From positions 1-8,763 of the forward strand of contig JAJUGC010000073.1 of assembly GCA_029268325.1 (NCBI GenBank): DNA of 8,763 nt, in the 5' to 3' direction. The stretch is from Gammaproteobacteria bacterium (GTDB taxonomy: Bacteria; Pseudomonadota; Gammaproteobacteria; Pseudomonadales; Oleiphilaceae). Numbering within the stretch: position 1 is the stretch's first letter; every line of letters starts with the position of its first letter. The position numbers and the translations under genes were made by a program. Shown piece by piece: positions 6,561-8,763 of the stretch. The notes beneath the pieces were generated by a model. That model was given only the letters and a program-made list of their open reading frames with translations, had not been told where the DNA came from and ran no database searches.

Positions 6561-7151
6561 ATGAGTATCATTCTGACCGCTGTTCTCTGTCTCGCAGCCC
6601 TGGCCCTGATTTTTGGCGCCATCCTGGGCTTTGCATCCATACGCTTCCGGGTGGAAGGCAACCCCATTGTGGAGCAAATCGACTCCCTGCTGCCCCAGAC
6701 CCAATGTGGCCAGTGCGGCTTTCCCGGTTGTCGGCCCTATGCGGAAGCCGTCGCCAATGGCGAGCCCATCAACAAATGCATTCCCGGAGGCGACTCCACC
6801 ATCCAGGCCATGGCAGACCTGCTCGGCGTTGAGCCGCTGCCCCTGGATGCGGAAGAAGAACCACCCGTCAAGCACGTCGCCTTTATTCGCGAAGAAGAAT
6901 GCATCGGCTGCACCAAATGCATCCAGGCCTGCCCGGTGGATGCCATCCTGGGAGCCGCTAAACAGATGCATACGGTGATCGCTGACGAATGCACCGGCTG
7001 CGACCTGTGCATCGAACCCTGTCCGGTGGACTGCATTGAGATCCACCCCATTCCCGAGTCTATCCAGACCTGGTCCTGGGAGTTGCCTCAGCCCGCCCTG
7101 AACAAGAACCCGGCCATCATCGCCACCGACCGCGAGGAGGCCACCGTATGA
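6561..7151 (+). CDS. rsxB: Rnf/Rsx electron transport complex subunit B, iron-sulfur protein
   Basis: RsxB (RnfB) is the membrane-anchored Fe-S subunit that passes electrons between the cytoplasmic modules and the rest of the Rnf/Rsx complex. The 196-residue protein (E. coli 192) starts with one hydrophobic anchor at about 3-25. It is followed by a four-cysteine cluster domain (C49, C52, C57 in CGQCGFPGC, and C73). Two classical 4Fe-4S ferredoxin motifs come next: C114, C117, C120, C124 and C144, C147, C150, C154. The extra C158 is also present in enterobacterial RsxB as I recall it. The ribosome site is weak (GCGG). The stop overlaps the rsxC start in an ATGA, pointing to translational coupling. 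All cluster-ligand cysteines appear intact. Confidence 0.96.
   Translation: MSIILTAVLCLAALALIFGAILGFASIRFRVEGNPIVEQIDSLLPQTQCGQCGFPGCRPYAEAVANGEPINKCIPGGDSTIQAMADLLGVEPLPLDAEEEPPVKHVAFIREEECIGCTKCIQACPVDAILGAAKQMHTVIADECTGCDLCIEPCPVDCIEIHPIPESIQTWSWELPQPALNKNPAIIATDREEATV
7134..7140 (+). promoter_or_regulatory. Strong Shine-Dalgarno site for rsxC inside rsxB
   Basis: GAGGAGG lies seven bases upstream of the rsxC ATG at 7148, within the last codons of rsxB. It is the strongest ribosome site in the window. Together with the ATGA overlap of stop and start it fixes the rsxC start. Confidence 0.75.
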
Positions 7152-8763
7152 GAAAGATCTGGGACTTCCATGGCGGCATTCATCCGCCGGAAAACAAAGC
7201 GCAATCCACCACCCAGCCGATCCGCTTTGCGGGCATTCCCCAGCGCCTGGTGCTGCCCCTGCAACAGCATATCGGCGCAGGCGCCAAACCGCTGGTAGCC
7301 GTAGGCGACCGGGTGCTCAAGGGCCAGCTGATTGCCGAAGCCAGCAGCCAGCTCAGCGCTCCGGTACATGCTCCGACCTCTGGCACCGTTGTCGAGATCG
7401 GCAACCATCCGGTTCCCCATCCCTCCGGGCTGGCCGATACCTGTATCGTCATTGAAGCCGACGGCCAGGATGAATGGATTGCCCGCCAGCCTCTGGCCAA
7501 CCCCGATCAGTGCGCGCCCGAGCAACTGCTGGCCCACATCCAGGCTCATGGCATCGTGGGGCTTGGGGGCGCAGGTTTCCCCACATCCATCAAACTGGCC
7601 GGCGGCCAGGGCAAACCCATTCAGACCCTGATTCTGAACGCTGCCGAGTGCGAGCCCTACATCACCGCCGACGACATGTTGATGCGGGAGCGGGCCGATG
7701 AAGTCGTGCAAGGCTTGCAGGTGATTGCCCAGCTCCTAAACCCCGAGGAATGCCTGATCGGCATTGAGGACAACAAGCCGGAAGCCATCCAGGCCCTGCA
7801 GGCAGCCTGTGCAGGAACCAAGGTGGAAGTGGTGGTGATTCCCACCAAGTATCCTTCCGGTGGCGAAAAGCAACTCATCAAGATCCTAACCGGCAAGGAA
7901 GTTCCCAGTGGTGGCCTGCCCGCTGATATCGGCGTGGTGTGCCAGAACGTGGGAACCGCTGTTGCCGTGTATCGGGCGGTCTATCATGGGGAGCCCCTGA
8001 TTTCCCGTATCACCACGATTACCGGTGCTGCGATTGCCCAACCCTGCAACCTGGAAGTGCTGTTGGGCACTCCCATTGACTTCCTGCTCAACCAGTGCGG
8101 TTTCAAGGCAGCCCAGAGCAACCGCCTGATCATGGGCGGGCCGATGATGGGCTTTACGCTGCCCGGGCCGGACCTTCCCATCGTCAAAACCAGCAACTGC
8201 ATCATGGCCGTCACGCCCCAGGAGCTGCCGCCACCGGCCCCGGCCCTGGCCTGTATTCGCTGCGGCCTCTGTGCCGAAGCCTGCCCGGCAGAACTGCTCC
8301 CCCAACAGCTTTACTGGTTCTCCCGTTCCGGCGAGCTGGACAAGGCCGAACAGTTCAACCTGATGGACTGCATCGAATGCGGTGCCTGTTCCTATGTCTG
8401 TCCCAGCAATATTCCCCTGGTGCAGTACTACCGCCACACCAAGGCGGAGATCCGCCGTGAGCGGGAAGAGCAGGAAAAGGCTAACCGGGCCCGGGAGCGC
8501 TTCGAACAACGTCAGGCGCGCCAGGAGCGGGAGCTGGCCGAGAAAGAGGCCCGGCGCAAGGCCCGTGCCGAAGCAGCCGCTAAAGCCCAGGCGGCCAAGC
8601 AAAGTGCCGTCAGCGCCGCTCCAGACAAGGCTGCCGTCATCCAGGCCGCCCTGGAGCGGGCCAATGCCAAGAAACAGTCGGTCACCCAACCAGCCGCGGA
8701 TCTGGCCACCCTGGAAGACAACCTGAAAAAAGCCAAAGCCAAACTGGAAAAAATGCGGGAAAT
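7148..8763 (+). CDS. rsxC: Rnf/Rsx electron transport complex subunit C, C-terminus cut by window edge
   Basis: RsxC (RnfC) is the peripheral cytoplasmic NADH-oxidising subunit of the Rnf/Rsx complex, related to the NADH/FMN-binding module of complex I. The frame from the ATG at 7148 stays open to the right edge (538 codons), so the gene continues outside. In order: an N-terminal barrel-sandwich domain (IWDFHGGIHPPENK, then APTSGTV near 78-84); the FMN/NADH-binding glycine-rich GLGGAGFPT at 138-146 and AECEPYITAD at 166-175; an SLBB-like region; and two 4Fe-4S motifs (C369, C372, C375, C379 and C408, C411, C414, C418). From about 430 there is a long charged, alanine-, lysine- and glutamate-rich helical tail. 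E. coli RsxC is about 740 residues with an alanine-rich repeat tail. A segment AAVIQAALERANAKKQ resembles that repeat. A strong ribosome site lies seven bases upstream. Confidence 0.95.
   Translation, partial: MRKIWDFHGGIHPPENKAQSTTQPIRFAGIPQRLVLPLQQHIGAGAKPLVAVGDRVLKGQLIAEASSQLSAPVHAPTSGTVVEIGNHPVPHPSGLADTCIVIEADGQDEWIARQPLANPDQCAPEQLLAHIQAHGIVGLGGAGFPTSIKLAGGQGKPIQTLILNAAECEPYITADDMLMRERADEVVQGLQVIAQLLNPEECLIGIEDNKPEAIQALQAACAGTKVEVVVIPTKYPSGGEKQLIKILTGKEVPSGGLPADIGVVCQNVGTAVAVYRAVYHGEPLISRITTITGAAIAQPCNLEVLLGTPIDFLLNQCGFKAAQSNRLIMGGPMMGFTLPGPDLPIVKTSNCIMAVTPQELPPPAPALACIRCGLCAEACPAELLPQQLYWFSRSGELDKAEQFNLMDCIECGACSYVCPSNIPLVQYYRHTKAEIRREREEQEKANRARERFEQRQARQERELAEKEARRKARAEAAAKAQAAKQSAVSAAPDKAAVIQAALERANAKKQSVTQPAADLATLEDNLKKAKAKLEKMRE

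Noticed and set aside
7148..8763. A frameshift or break in rsxC, because several other frames are open across it
   Set aside because: Manual translation from 7148 is uninterrupted to the edge and contains all expected motifs in order, so the gene is intact as far as it is visible.

Overview
The window reads as chromosomal backbone of a moderately GC-rich gammaproteobacterium. The best guess is a Pseudomonadales, Cellvibrionales or Oceanospirillales-type lineage. This rests on protein families remembered by eye: a 188-residue dCTP deaminase of the Pseudomonas type, a DUF416/YjaG protein, a 193-residue RnfA/RsxA very close to the enterobacterial one, and the apbC-metG pairing. Genus cannot be fixed from the sequence alone. 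There are no mobile elements, CRISPR arrays, tRNAs, rRNAs or phage genes.

Layout: the left part (1-3438) is on the minus strand. In transcription order it holds apbC/mrp (P-loop iron-sulfur carrier), dcd (dCTP deaminase), a yjaG-like DUF416 gene and avtA (valine-pyruvate aminotransferase, C-terminus cut by the left edge). A divergent intergenic region (3439-3704) with candidate promoters in both directions separates this block from the plus-strand genes. These are metG (methionyl-tRNA synthetase), a 237-bp gap with a long inverted repeat and a candidate promoter, and then the start of an rnf/rsx operon: rsxA, rsxB and rsxC. rsxC is open at the right edge, and rsxD, rsxG and rsxE would be expected beyond it.

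How the genes work together: RsxA, RsxB and RsxC are three subunits of the membrane Rnf/Rsx electron-transfer complex. RsxC takes electrons from NADH through FMN and Fe-S centres, RsxB carries cytoplasmic ferredoxin-type clusters, and RsxA is an integral membrane subunit with two cysteines for a membrane-embedded cluster. ApbC is an Fe-S carrier, so the window contains both an Fe-S maturation factor and a cluster-rich complex, but metG and a gap separate them and a functional link is inference. The minus-strand genes serve nucleotide metabolism (dcd), amino-acid metabolism (avtA) and an unknown role (yjaG-like).

No previously undescribed system was found. The most useful non-coding observations are a perfect 10-bp hairpin whose loop and arm contain the dcd stop codon, and a composite inverted repeat at 5814-5871 upstream of rsxA that overlaps the start of a candidate promoter. 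The divergent apbC/metG control region is also worth a look. Most remaining open frames, including a 489-codon one antisense to metG, are shadows of the genes listed.
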